From: Methylaequor sp045563055
GTDB taxonomy: Bacteria > Pseudomonadota > Alphaproteobacteria > Methylaequorales > Methylaequoraceae
Assembly: GCA_045563055.1 (NCBI GenBank)
Contig: JBJKUR010000011.1
Coordinates: forward strand, 62,001 to 126,000
DNA: 64,000 nucleotides
Direction of reading: 5' to 3'
Part shown: positions 44,539 to 53,745 of the stretch, in pieces
Position numbering within the stretch: position 1 is the stretch's first letter
Layout: the number at the start of each line of letters is the position of its first letter
Translations under genes and position numbers: made by a program
The notes under the pieces: generated by a model
Databases searched by the model: none
Told to the model about the DNA's origin: nothing
What the model saw: the letters and a program-made list of their open reading frames with translations, nothing else

Positions 44539-46317
44539 ATGAACAAATTTAGAACTCATAACTGCGGTGAATTATCCCAAACTGATGAAAACCAAGAGGT
44601 TATTTTATCTGGCTGGGTCAATAAAAAAAGAGACCACGGCGGATTACTTTTTATCGATTTGAGAGATCATTATGGAGTTACCCAATGTGTATTTGATTTA
44701 AATATTAAAAATTTCGATAAAATAGAATCTTTAAAACTTGAAAGTGTATTAAAAATTTCTGGAAAAGTTGTTAAGAGAAGTAAGGATACCGTTAATAAAG
44801 GTCTATCAACTGGTTTAATAGAAATTGTTGTTGATAATTTTACAATTTTGAATGAATCAGAACAAATCCCATTTCAAATTGCTATTAATGATGATGCTCC
44901 AGAGGAACAAAGATTAAAATTTCGATATTTAGACTTAAGAAGAGAGAAAATACACCAAAATATTATTTTAAGATCAAAGGTTATTAATAGCATAAGAGAA
45001 AAAATGATATCAAGAGGCTTTTTAGAGATCCAGACTCCAATTCTAACAGCATCATCTCCAGAGGGTGCAAGAGACTTTTTAGTTCCTAGTAGATTAAATC
45101 AAGGAAAGTTTTACGCACTTCCGCAAGCACCTCAAATTTTCAAACAATTGTTGATGGTATCATCCTTTGATAAATATTTCCAAATTGCTCCATGTTTTCG
45201 AGATGAAGACGCTAGAGCTGACAGATCACCTGGCGAATTTTATCAACTCGATTTTGAAATGTCCTTTGTTGAACAAGAGGATGTACTAAATGAAATAGAA
45301 CCAGTATTATATGAGATTTTCACTAAATATTCTGAAAAACAAGTTTCAAAACCTCCTTTTAAAAGAATAAAATATAAAGATTCAATTGAGAAATATGGAA
45401 CTGACAAACCGGATTTAAGAAACCCTTTACTTATTTCAGATTTGACAGAATGCTTTGTAGATTCAGGGTTCAAGATTTTTGAAAATAATATCAAAAATGG
45501 ACAAGTTGTTAAGGGAATTAGAGCTCCACAATCTAGTGAGAAGTCGAGAGCTTGGTTTGATAAACTTAATAATTGGGCTAGAGATCAAGGTCAAAAAGGG
45601 CTGGGTTACATTATTTTTAGTGGAGGAGAATTCAAAGGACCAATTGCAAATAATCTAAAGAAAGAGAAACTTGAACAAATAAAAGTTAATTCAAGTCTTA
45701 AAGATGGAGATTCTATTTTCTTTATTTCTGACTCAGAGATTGAAGCTACAAGATTCTGCTCTATCGTAAGAAAGGAGTTATGTGATCAACTTAATCTTCT
45801 TAAAAAAGATGTATATGAATTTTGTTGGATTGTTGATTTTCCTATGTTTGAGATAGATTCTAATAAAAATAAGTTAGACTTTAGTCACAATCCATTTTCC
45901 ATGCCTCAGGGTGGAATGGATTCCTTGCTTAATAAAAATCCATTAGAAATCTTAGCTTGGCAATTTGATATTGTTTGCAATGGTATTGAACTATCCTCAG
46001 GTGCAATAAGAAACCATAAACCTGAGATAATGATAAAAGCATTTGAGATTGCTGGTTATAGTATTGAGGATTTGAAAGAAAAATTTGGTTTTTTATTCAA
46101 TGCTTTTAAGTTTGGAGCGCCTCCTCATGGTGGATCAGCTCCTGGAATTGATAGAATAATTATGCTGCTTTCCAATGAAGAGAACCTTAGAGAAGTTGTA
46201 GCATTTCCTATGAATCAACAAGCAGAGGACTTGATGCTGGGTTCTCCAACCAGTATTGGTGATAAACATTTGAAAGAATTGGGTGTAAATATTATTAAAA
46301 AAAGAGAAACTACTTAA
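44539..46317 (+). CDS. aspS: Aspartyl-tRNA synthetase (bacterial type)
   Basis: The 592-residue product has the OB-fold anticodon domain (about 1-110), motif 2 (CFRDEDARADRSPGEFYQLD), the bacterial GAD insertion and motif 3 (APPHGGSAPGIDRIIMLL). In alphaproteobacteria AspS is often non-discriminating and feeds Asp-tRNA(Asn) to GatCAB, which is also in this window. Whether it is so here cannot be told without asnS information. The 3' end overlaps rpmG by eight bases. Confidence 0.97.
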   Translation: MNKFRTHNCGELSQTDENQEVILSGWVNKKRDHGGLLFIDLRDHYGVTQCVFDLNIKNFDKIESLKLESVLKISGKVVKRSKDTVNKGLSTGLIEIVVDNFTILNESEQIPFQIAINDDAPEEQRLKFRYLDLRREKIHQNIILRSKVINSIREKMISRGFLEIQTPILTASSPEGARDFLVPSRLNQGKFYALPQAPQIFKQLLMVSSFDKYFQIAPCFRDEDARADRSPGEFYQLDFEMSFVEQEDVLNEIEPVLYEIFTKYSEKQVSKPPFKRIKYKDSIEKYGTDKPDLRNPLLISDLTECFVDSGFKIFENNIKNGQVVKGIRAPQSSEKSRAWFDKLNNWARDQGQKGLGYIIFSGGEFKGPIANNLKKEKLEQIKVNSSLKDGDSIFFISDSEIEATRFCSIVRKELCDQLNLLKKDVYEFCWIVDFPMFEIDSNKNKLDFSHNPFSMPQGGMDSLLNKNPLEILAWQFDIVCNGIELSSGAIRNHKPEIMIKAFEIAGYSIEDLKEKFGFLFNAFKFGAPPHGGSAPGIDRIIMLLSNEENLREVVAFPMNQQAEDLMLGSPTSIGDKHLKELGVNIIKKRETT

Positions 46318-46477
46318 TCTTTTGTTCTTTAAATACAACATGTTTTCTTACTTTTGGATCATACTTTTTTAACTCTAATTTTTCTGTCATAGATTTAGGG
46401 TTTTTATTTGTGACATAAAAATAGCCTGTATTAGCTGTACTAACCATCTTAATTTGTATTGTATTTGATTTTGCCAT
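46310..46477 (-). CDS. rpmG: Ribosomal protein L33
   Basis: A 55-residue frame starts at ATG 46475-46477. It reads MAKSNTIQIKMVSTANTGYF, then a VTNKNPKSMTEKLELKKYDP stretch and ends FKEQKIK, an unmistakable L33. There are no cysteines, so it is the zinc-free form. Its stop lies within the last codons of aspS on the other strand. It is upstream of DUF983 and the short rnr in the leftward direction... that is, it lies at the end of the topA-rnr-DUF983 series. Confidence 0.96.
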   Translation of the reverse strand: MAKSNTIQIKMVSTANTGYFYVTNKNPKSMTEKLELKKYDPKVRKHVVFKEQKIK

Positions 46478-46507
46478 TATTCATTTATATTAATATTAAA
46501 ATTTGTG

Positions 46508-46861
46508 TCAAGGTTTACCTGACTTATCACCTAAAAAAATTTGAATGCCAATAAAAGCTCCTTTAACCCTTGGTAACAACCAAAGCGTAAAGATAATAGT
46601 CATAATTGGCCAGGTTATCATTTGCAAAGTAATCGACGGGCTAAGATGTTTTTCAGTTAACAATATAAGTGGAATTATTAAATGTCCTACTAAAAAAATA
46701 GTAATGTAGGCTGGTGCATCATCGGATTTATAATCAGACAATTTAATTCCACAATTAGAGCATTTTTTATGTGTTTTAATGTATTTAATAAATATTGGAG
46801 ACTTACCACAATGAGGACATTTTTTATTAAAACCTCTTTTCAAAAAAGTTATTTTTTTCAC
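46508..46861 (-). CDS. DUF983 zinc-ribbon membrane protein
   Basis: The 117-residue product has two CxxC pairs (CPHCG at about 15-19 and CSNCG at about 34-38) followed by two membrane helices, as in DUF983. DDAPAYITIFLVGHL is the family signature. Function is unknown. It overlaps the short rnr gene by four bases and precedes rpmG, an order seen in many alphaproteobacteria. Confidence 0.88.
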   Translation of the reverse strand: MKKITFLKRGFNKKCPHCGKSPIFIKYIKTHKKCSNCGIKLSDYKSDDAPAYITIFLVGHLIIPLILLTEKHLSPSITLQMITWPIMTIIFTLWLLPRVKGAFIGIQIFLGDKSGKP

Positions 46862-48330
46862 TTATTATCAACCATTCCTCTTACTTTTTCTGCTAAAATC
46901 TTGCCTGACCTTATATCATTTTTTTTAATTCTAAAAGAAACTTTCTGTCCAATTCTAAATTCTGACTTTATATTGAATTTCTTATTGTAACTCTGATTCC
47001 TCGGTTTAACTCTCGCAAGACATGAGAAAGGTAATTCTAATGCTTTTATAAAAATACCAAATGACTCTATGCCGTCTATAATACCAGTGAAAAATTTCCT
47101 TTTGGATTTATTAATGTAAAGACTACAAGCCCTTTCAATTATTTTTCTTTCCATAAAATCTGATTTTTTTTCTTGAGACGTAAGATGTTCAGAGAGTGAA
47201 GCTTCTAGTTTGTTTCTTTTTTTATTAAAGAAGAAGTTAACTAAATCTCTGTGTACTTGTAAATCTGAATATCTTCTAATTGGTGATGTGAAATGAGTAT
47301 AATAACTTAGTGATAAACCAAAATGTCCTTCATTTTTCTCGAAATAATAAGCCTTAGTTTGAGATCGGAGGAGAGCATCATTCAAAAAATTTTTTTTTTT
47401 ATTTAACTTATCGATGATTTTATTAAAGTCTATTTGATTATTAAATTTCTCTTTATTGTAAATATCATTATCTTTAAGTATCTTTTTTAAATTAATAATC
47501 TTTTCTTTACTTGGTTTTTCATGATTTCTGAAAATCGAGTTTAGCTTGTTATTTTTTAAAAATCTTGCAACATTCTCGTTAGCCAGAATCATAAACTCTT
47601 CTATCAACTTGTACGACTCCAATCTTGGCTTTTTTTTAAAAGTAAATTGGTTATCAAGCTTATTAATAATCTGGAACTCATCTGTTTCAAATTTGATTTT
47701 ATTTCTTTGCTTTGAGTTAAAATTCAATATTTTGTAGCTCTCGAATAAATTCTCTATAAGCTTAAAATATTTATTATTCGAATCATTTGAGTAGTGTATA
47801 TTGTCCACTTGTTCATATGTTAGTCTTGCCACTGACATTATTTTTGCTCTGTGTATATCAAATTTGGATACTATATTTTTGGTGAGTTCAATTTCTACAA
47901 CAATGCATAATCTTTCTTTGTTAGGAACTAATGAACATATATCATTTGAAATTTCAGTGGGTAACATTGGAACAACTCGATCAGGAAAGTAAAATGAATT
48001 ACCCCGTTTTTTAGCTTCTAAATCTAATAAATCATTTTTTTGCACGTAAAAACTAACATCAGCTATTGCTACCATTATTTTCGTTTTATTTTTTTTATTT
48101 TCTGACCAAACAGCATCATCAAAATCTCGACTGTCTTCCCCATCTATAGTAACAAAAGGAATCTTTGTAAAATTCTTATGAGCAGTAGGTTTTTTTTTTC
48201 TAATTTTTTCAATATCAACTGAAATAGACTTTGGGAACCCTTGTCTGAGCGAATTTTCTCGTATCTCAGATTCAATTATGTGCTTAAGGTCAATATTATT
48301 TTTATTTTTCTTTATGATTCTCATATGCAT
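46858..48330 (-). CDS. rnr: RNase R/RNase II family exoribonuclease without N-terminal OB domains
   Basis: The 490-residue product starts almost directly with the catalytic RNB domain: TIDGEDSRDFDDAV at 61-74 holds the metal-binding aspartates, and HFTSPIRRYSDLQVHRDL is the late signature. An S1-like domain fills about 405-490. RNase R is normally 700-800 residues, with a helix-turn-helix and two cold-shock domains before RNB. These are absent, and only 44 bases separate the start from topA, so they cannot lie upstream. The start may be residue 1 or the ATG at residue 3. Synteny (topA-rnr-DUF983-rpmG) supports orthology to rnr. Confidence 0.85.
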   Translation of the reverse strand: MHMRIIKKNKNNIDLKHIIESEIRENSLRQGFPKSISVDIEKIRKKKPTAHKNFTKIPFVTIDGEDSRDFDDAVWSENKKNKTKIMVAIADVSFYVQKNDLLDLEAKKRGNSFYFPDRVVPMLPTEISNDICSLVPNKERLCIVVEIELTKNIVSKFDIHRAKIMSVARLTYEQVDNIHYSNDSNNKYFKLIENLFESYKILNFNSKQRNKIKFETDEFQIINKLDNQFTFKKKPRLESYKLIEEFMILANENVARFLKNNKLNSIFRNHEKPSKEKIINLKKILKDNDIYNKEKFNNQIDFNKIIDKLNKKKNFLNDALLRSQTKAYYFEKNEGHFGLSLSYYTHFTSPIRRYSDLQVHRDLVNFFFNKKRNKLEASLSEHLTSQEKKSDFMERKIIERACSLYINKSKRKFFTGIIDGIESFGIFIKALELPFSCLARVKPRNQSYNKKFNIKSEFRIGQKVSFRIKKNDIRSGKILAEKVRGMVDNK

Positions 48331-48374
48331 GTTCTAGATAGTAAATGACTTAATTGCTTATATATTATGATATA

Positions 48375-50816
48375 TTAACTTTTCTTTCCCCTCCCACCTT
48401 TTTCAATAATTTCTAAAGCAATTTCTAGAGAAACCTTCTTATCTGAAAAATCTTTGGGGATGGAATAATTCTTTTTTTTATACGAGAGGTAGTCAGGTCT
48501 TCCTTTGATCCCTTTTTTTTGTAGTATTTCTTTTTTTGATTCTGGGTGTGTTCCAATTACAATTTCTCTGTTTAGATCAATGTTTTTTTGGATCAGTTCG
48601 ATTGCCCTATTAATTCCAATTTCTGTTACATCATCATCTTTCAATGAGACAAATTTATTATTATGTTTTAGATATGGTCCATATGGTCCAATTGAACCTG
48701 TAATTTCTTTTTTAGTTTCAGGGAATATGCCAATAGTTCTTGGTAGTTTTATTAATTTTAAAGATTTTTGGATATTGATTTCATCATTCTGAATGTTTTT
48801 GGGTATGCTTACTCTTTTGGGTTTTGAATCATCAGTTAACATTTCTAAATACCTACCATACTTACCAATTTTGAGAAATATATCTGCACCAGATTCAGGG
48901 TTAGTTCCAATTTTTTTCCCTTCCCCAGTTAATTCAGTATTATCAGTATCATCACCAATTGCAGAACTGTATTTACAACCTGAATCTTTATTATAATTAG
49001 TACAACCTAAAAATGGACCAGCAGATGCAAACTTGATAGTTAAATTTCCAGCATCACATTTTGGACAGTTCTTTTGTTTTATTATTTCTGGACTTAAATC
49101 ATTTACTTTATTTATTACCTCAGTAATACTTTTTCCCTCAACTTCTTTAACTGTAAGATTTAACAAGGTTAAGAATTCTTTTAGTGTTTGTTTCCAGGAA
49201 GACTTAGATTCTGTTATGAGGTCTAGTTGTTCTTCTAAATTAGCTGTAAATTCATAATCAACGAACTTAAAGAAAAAACCATCAAGAAATTTTGATAAGA
49301 TTTTTCCTCTTGAAGTTGGTGTAAGAGATTTATTTTTGATAGTTATATACGAGTTGCTCTCTAGCCTGGAAAAAATTGATACATACGTTGATGGTCTTCC
49401 AATTCCAAGTTCCTCTAACTTCTTAATTAGTCCTGCTTCAGAGTATCTATTAGGAGGTTTAGTGAAATTCTGCTTTATATTAACTTTGTCTATTTGAATC
49501 TTGTCACCTTTCATAAGGTTTGGAAGTGATTGTTCAGTCTCTGCTTTATCTGAATAGTTATAAATTTTTTTAAATCCATCAAAAATTGGGACAGAGCCAG
49601 AGGATTTCAAAATAATTGATTCTCCTTTAATAAAATATGTCGTTTCAAGGTTCTTACTTTGGTTCATTTGTGATGCCACTGTTCTCTTCCATATAAGATC
49701 ATATAATTTAAATTGATCTTGATTTAGAATATTCTTTACACTCTCAGGTTTAACATTTAACTGAGTGGGTGTGACAGCTTCATGACCCTGTTGAACAAAT
49801 TTTGATTTTTCATTATAGTGAATTGATTTTTCAGGTAAATATTCTTTACCAATTTCCGTTCCAATTAAATCTCTCAACTTATCTATCTCATCTTTTTTCA
49901 TGCGATTTGAGTCAGATCTGTGATATGTTATTAAGGCTCCATGACCAGAGATACCATCTTTTAATTGTTGTGCTAGAGAGTTGGTATATTTTGGACTAAA
50001 ACCAAGTTTTGATGAGGCATCCTGTAATAATAATGAATTAGAGAATGGTGAATATGGACTTCTGTTTTTATTTTTCTTAACTACATCACTAACATTAAAA
50101 CTTTCTGAATATATTTTACTTTGGAGCTGTTTAGCAAGTTTCTCGTCTTTAATTGAAAGTTTTTGAAACTTATTCTCGTTTTCTTGATAAAGAAAACAAT
50201 TTATTTTTTTTCCACTTTGATCTAAAACTTCAATTTCTATTTCCCAATATTCTTCTGGAGTAAAAAGATCAATTTTTTTTTCTCTTTCGCATAAAATTTT
50301 TAGAGTAGGTGACTGAACTCTTCCCGCTGACTTACCAAAAATTGTTCTCCTGGTTGTAATTGGAGAAATCTTATAACCAAAGAACTTATCTAAAAATCTT
50401 CTAGTTATAGCTGCATTCACAAGATCTTGATTTATTTCCCTAGGATTTTGGATCGCTTCAATAATATCTTTTTTTCTAACTGCCGAAAATTCAATTCTTT
50501 TAAACTCTTTTTTATCTACTAGTTTTTTTTCTTTACACATTTCTACAACATGCCAAGCTATTAGCTCACCCTCTCTATCTGGATCAAGAGCCAGGAATAT
50601 TTCATTTGCTTTTTTAATATTTTCTATAATTGGGTCTGCTTTGCTTTTATCAATCACCCATTGTTTTACAGTAAAATCATCATCTTCTTCAATTCCAATT
50701 CCTTTTTCTGGAAGATCTCTAAAGTGACCTATGCTGGAGACAACCTCGAAGCTATTATCTAAGTATCCTTTTATAGTTTTGGCTTTGGCAGGGGATTCAA
50801 CAATTAGAAGTTTCAT
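48375..50816 (-). CDS. topA: DNA topoisomerase I
   Basis: The 813-residue type IA topoisomerase begins MKLLIVESPAKAKTIKGYL with the Toprim DPDREGE motif, and its active Tyr is in ALITYHRSDSNRM. A zinc-finger-like segment (CPKCDAGN ... CTNYNKDSGC) is followed by repeated C-terminal motifs (GPYGPYLKHNNKFVSL type). It relaxes negative supercoils. The dprA gene often found before it in alphaproteobacteria is absent; plsY is next. Confidence 0.97.
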   Translation of the reverse strand: MKLLIVESPAKAKTIKGYLDNSFEVVSSIGHFRDLPEKGIGIEEDDDFTVKQWVIDKSKADPIIENIKKANEIFLALDPDREGELIAWHVVEMCKEKKLVDKKEFKRIEFSAVRKKDIIEAIQNPREINQDLVNAAITRRFLDKFFGYKISPITTRRTIFGKSAGRVQSPTLKILCEREKKIDLFTPEEYWEIEIEVLDQSGKKINCFLYQENENKFQKLSIKDEKLAKQLQSKIYSESFNVSDVVKKNKNRSPYSPFSNSLLLQDASSKLGFSPKYTNSLAQQLKDGISGHGALITYHRSDSNRMKKDEIDKLRDLIGTEIGKEYLPEKSIHYNEKSKFVQQGHEAVTPTQLNVKPESVKNILNQDQFKLYDLIWKRTVASQMNQSKNLETTYFIKGESIILKSSGSVPIFDGFKKIYNYSDKAETEQSLPNLMKGDKIQIDKVNIKQNFTKPPNRYSEAGLIKKLEELGIGRPSTYVSIFSRLESNSYITIKNKSLTPTSRGKILSKFLDGFFFKFVDYEFTANLEEQLDLITESKSSWKQTLKEFLTLLNLTVKEVEGKSITEVINKVNDLSPEIIKQKNCPKCDAGNLTIKFASAGPFLGCTNYNKDSGCKYSSAIGDDTDNTELTGEGKKIGTNPESGADIFLKIGKYGRYLEMLTDDSKPKRVSIPKNIQNDEINIQKSLKLIKLPRTIGIFPETKKEITGSIGPYGPYLKHNNKFVSLKDDDVTEIGINRAIELIQKNIDLNREIVIGTHPESKKEILQKKGIKGRPDYLSYKKKNYSIPKDFSDKKVSLEIALEIIEKGGRGKKS

Positions 50817-50865
50817 AATAATGACGTTTTCTATATTTTTAAAAGTAAAAAGTCAAAAAATATTT

Positions 50866-51453
50866 TTATTTTTTTAAAACTATTTTTGTTTCTTTTCCAT
50901 TAACGAGTCTTTTAATATTAGAAAAATGTTTAAAAAAAATCATACAAACAATTATTAACATAACAGGCAAGAATTGTTCGTTTCTAAGATATATCAATGC
51001 CAGACTTGCAAGTGAGGCTGTTAAGGCTGATAGAGAGGAATACTTAGTTGTCACAGCTACAACCAACCAAACAGTAACAAATAATAATCCAAAAGCAACT
51101 TCATAAGCCAATAAACAACCAATTATCACAGCAATTCCTTTTCCACCTTTAAATCTAATCCAAATTGGAAAAAGATGCCCTAGAAAAATACAAAGAATCA
51201 TTAGGTCAATATTAACTAATTGGTTCTTAAAAAAAAAAATTGGGAGGAATCCTTTGAATATATCACATAATAGAGTGAGCAATCCAACTTTCCATCCACT
51301 AATCCTTGTTATATTTGTTGCTCCTATATTTTTAGAACCAACTAACCTTGGATCGTTTTTAGTCAATGACAACGAAAATAACAATCCAAAGGGTATAGAC
51401 CCTACCAGATAACATGTCAGTAATAAAATTAAAGTCTCAGAACTTATATACAA
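50866..51453 (-). CDS. plsY: Glycerol-3-phosphate acyltransferase PlsY
   Basis: The 195-residue membrane protein has the PlsY motifs GSIPFGLLFS, GSKNIGATN and GHLFPIWIRFKGGKGIAV. It acylates glycerol-3-phosphate with acyl-phosphate, the first step of phospholipid synthesis. It overlaps the dihydroorotase-like gene by 17 bases. Confidence 0.95.
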   Translation of the reverse strand: MYISSETLILLLTCYLVGSIPFGLLFSLSLTKNDPRLVGSKNIGATNITRISGWKVGLLTLLCDIFKGFLPIFFFKNQLVNIDLMILCIFLGHLFPIWIRFKGGKGIAVIIGCLLAYEVAFGLLFVTVWLVVAVTTKYSSLSALTASLASLALIYLRNEQFLPVMLIIVCMIFFKHFSNIKRLVNGKETKIVLKK

Positions 51454-52753
51454 GTCTACCTCTCACAAATGTCATAATATTTCTACCTTCAACGAGGAGA
51501 GAGTCAAACGGCGAATTCTTTGATTTACTATGAAAGGAATTTGGTTCTACTTTCCATGGTTTTTCAAGATCAAATATTATTAAATCTGCTTCCGACTTCT
51601 CGCTAATTTTACCAGCATCAAGATTCAAAATTTCAGCTGGATTTCTGGTTACCAATGAAATTGCTTCTATTAGACCCAAACCATAGTTCTTCACCAAACT
51701 CAGAATCATTGGCAAAAGAGTTTCCAAACCTACTCCACCAAATTCAGCTTGATTAAATGGGAGTCTTTTTGCATCTTGGTCTTGAGGGGTGTGATCGGAT
51801 ACAATTGCATCAATTGTTCCGTCCAAAATACCATTTATTATAGAAATTCTATCCTCCTCCGTTCTTAAAGGAGGCGATAATTTTGAGAAAGTTCTGTAAT
51901 TTTCTAAAGACAATTCATTTAATGAGAAGTATGGTGGTGAAGTATCACATGTAATTGGTATTTTTTGTTTTTTAGCATTTCTTATTATCTCAACTGTTTC
52001 TTTTGTAGATATATGACTAACATGGTATCTACATCTAGTATCCTTTACTAGCCAGATGTCCCTTTCAACAATCATTGGTTCACAGTAGCTAGGAATTCCA
52101 GTCAGTCCCATTCTTGTTGAAACCTCACCTTCATTCATAACTCCACCTTTACTTAATTCTGGTTCCTCAGCGTGTTGGATTAGCAATCCATTAAACGATT
52201 TTATATAGCTTAAGGCGCGTCTCATTACCCTTGCATTTGATACACTTCTATTGCCATCTGTAAAACCAACTGCTCCATACTCATTCATAAGTTGTAATTC
52301 TGATATTTCTTTTCCCTCTGCACCTCTAGTTATACATCCTGTACAAAACACTTTACTAAGAGCAACTTCCCTAGCCTTCCTTTGAATACTTTGAATAATT
52401 GCTGGTTGGTCGATTACTGGCATTGTATTTGGCATAGAAATCATAGATGTAACTCCACCACTCGCTGCGGCCATACATGCACTTTTTATTGTTTCTTTAT
52501 GTTCAAAACCTGGTTCACCAAGGTTAACTCTCATATCAACAAGTCCTGGACAAATGTATAAGTTTTCACAGTTTATGACATGTACATCTTTTTTACTTAT
52601 AGATATATCGTCTTTAATAGACTCTATAACTTTATTTTTTATGAAAATATCTTTTTTCTCTATTTTTTTTTTACAGGGATCAATTAAAAGTCCATCTTTA
52701 AGTAGGTAGCTAGCTAGTTTTTTATTATTATCAAAAGGGCTGTTTATATTCAT
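51437..52753 (-). CDS. pyrC: Dihydroorotase-like protein lacking the HxH metal motif (PyrC'/PyrX type)
   Basis: The 438-residue product has the dihydroorotase/amidohydrolase fold and length, with HAEEPEL (His194), YHVSHIS (His244/247) and VSDHTPQD (Asp320). But the strand-1 site, normally DxHxH followed by REPG, reads VDMRVNLGEPG at 72-82: both histidines are replaced. In Pseudomonas a non-catalytic dihydroorotase homologue encoded next to pyrB is needed to assemble aspartate transcarbamoylase, and this gene overlaps pyrB by four bases. It is probably such a structural partner, with the active enzyme elsewhere. Confidence 0.85.
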   Translation of the reverse strand: MNINSPFDNNKKLASYLLKDGLLIDPCKKKIEKKDIFIKNKVIESIKDDISISKKDVHVINCENLYICPGLVDMRVNLGEPGFEHKETIKSACMAAASGGVTSMISMPNTMPVIDQPAIIQSIQRKAREVALSKVFCTGCITRGAEGKEISELQLMNEYGAVGFTDGNRSVSNARVMRRALSYIKSFNGLLIQHAEEPELSKGGVMNEGEVSTRMGLTGIPSYCEPMIVERDIWLVKDTRCRYHVSHISTKETVEIIRNAKKQKIPITCDTSPPYFSLNELSLENYRTFSKLSPPLRTEEDRISIINGILDGTIDAIVSDHTPQDQDAKRLPFNQAEFGGVGLETLLPMILSLVKNYGLGLIEAISLVTRNPAEILNLDAGKISEKSEADLIIFDLEKPWKVEPNSFHSKSKNSPFDSLLVEGRNIMTFVRGRLVYKF

Positions 52754-53703
52754 TTTAAATTAACCTTTACTAGGGCACTTAGGCATGCCATTCTTACTGC
52801 GACTCCCATTCTAACTTGTTCAAAAATTGCTGAGCGGTCAAGGTCATCAGCTAGCTCTGAATCTATTTCCACTCCTCTATTCATTGGTCCAGGATGAAGA
52901 ATAAGAGCATCAGGCCTTGCATATTTTAATTTATCTCTATCAAGACCATAGAATCTAAAATATTCTCTTATTGAAGGTACAAATGAACCCGACATCCTTT
53001 CTAATTGTAAACGAAGCATTATGATGATATCAACGTTTTTTAGTCCCTCCTTCATTTTATAAAAAACTTTTACTCCTAAAGATTCTATATTTTTTGGAAT
53101 AAGCGTTGCAGGAGCAATAACTCTTACTTCTGCTCCAAGTGTATTTAATAAATGAATATTTGATCGAGCAACTCTACTGTGCATAATATCTCCACAGATA
53201 GCAATTTTAAGGCCTGATATTGTTTTTTTTCTTCCTAGGATTGTTAATGCGTCTAAAAGAGCTTGAGTAGGGTGTTCATGTGGACCATCACCAGCATTTA
53301 TCACTCCACAATTTACTTTTTCTGAAAGCAGTTTTACAGCACCAGCATCATTGTGTCTTACGACAATTAAATCAGGTTGCATAGCGTTTAATGTCATTGC
53401 GGTATCAATAAGAGTTTCGCCTTTTTTTATAGAGCTAGTTCCAACTGAAATGTTTAATGTATCCGCACTAAGTTTTTTACCAGCTAACTCGAAAGAAGTC
53501 CTTGTTCTGGTTGAGTTTTCAAAAAATAGATTAATACAAATTTTATTTTTTAAAGTATCTAGCTTTTCATTGTTGTTGTTAAGAAACTTGGCATACTCGT
53601 TTGATAGATTTAATAGAAATTCTATTTCATTGGGAAGGAGTCCCTCAATACCAAGTAAATGTTTGTGAGGATAACTCTCAAGTTTATTTTCCTCTGTCAT
53701 CAA
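52750..53703 (-). CDS. pyrB: Aspartate carbamoyltransferase catalytic chain
   Basis: The 317-residue product has the carbamoyl-phosphate motif NSTRTRTSFELAG and HPTQALLDALTI, with the aspartate-binding segment LRLQLERM. It makes carbamoyl-aspartate in pyrimidine synthesis. It overlaps the dihydroorotase-like gene downstream, and no regulatory chain pyrI is present. Confidence 0.96.
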   Translation of the reverse strand: MMTEENKLESYPHKHLLGIEGLLPNEIEFLLNLSNEYAKFLNNNNEKLDTLKNKICINLFFENSTRTRTSFELAGKKLSADTLNISVGTSSIKKGETLIDTAMTLNAMQPDLIVVRHNDAGAVKLLSEKVNCGVINAGDGPHEHPTQALLDALTILGRKKTISGLKIAICGDIMHSRVARSNIHLLNTLGAEVRVIAPATLIPKNIESLGVKVFYKMKEGLKNVDIIIMLRLQLERMSGSFVPSIREYFRFYGLDRDKLKYARPDALILHPGPMNRGVEIDSELADDLDRSAIFEQVRMGVAVRMACLSALVKVNLK

Positions 53704-53745
53704 AATTGAATATTATAGCTATTAAAAAATTGTTCAACAATCAAT

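Noticed and set aside
48331..48374. A frame break hiding the N-terminal domains of RNase R, as in dnaB
   Set aside because: The 44 bases before the gene are too short to encode them and topA ends normally.
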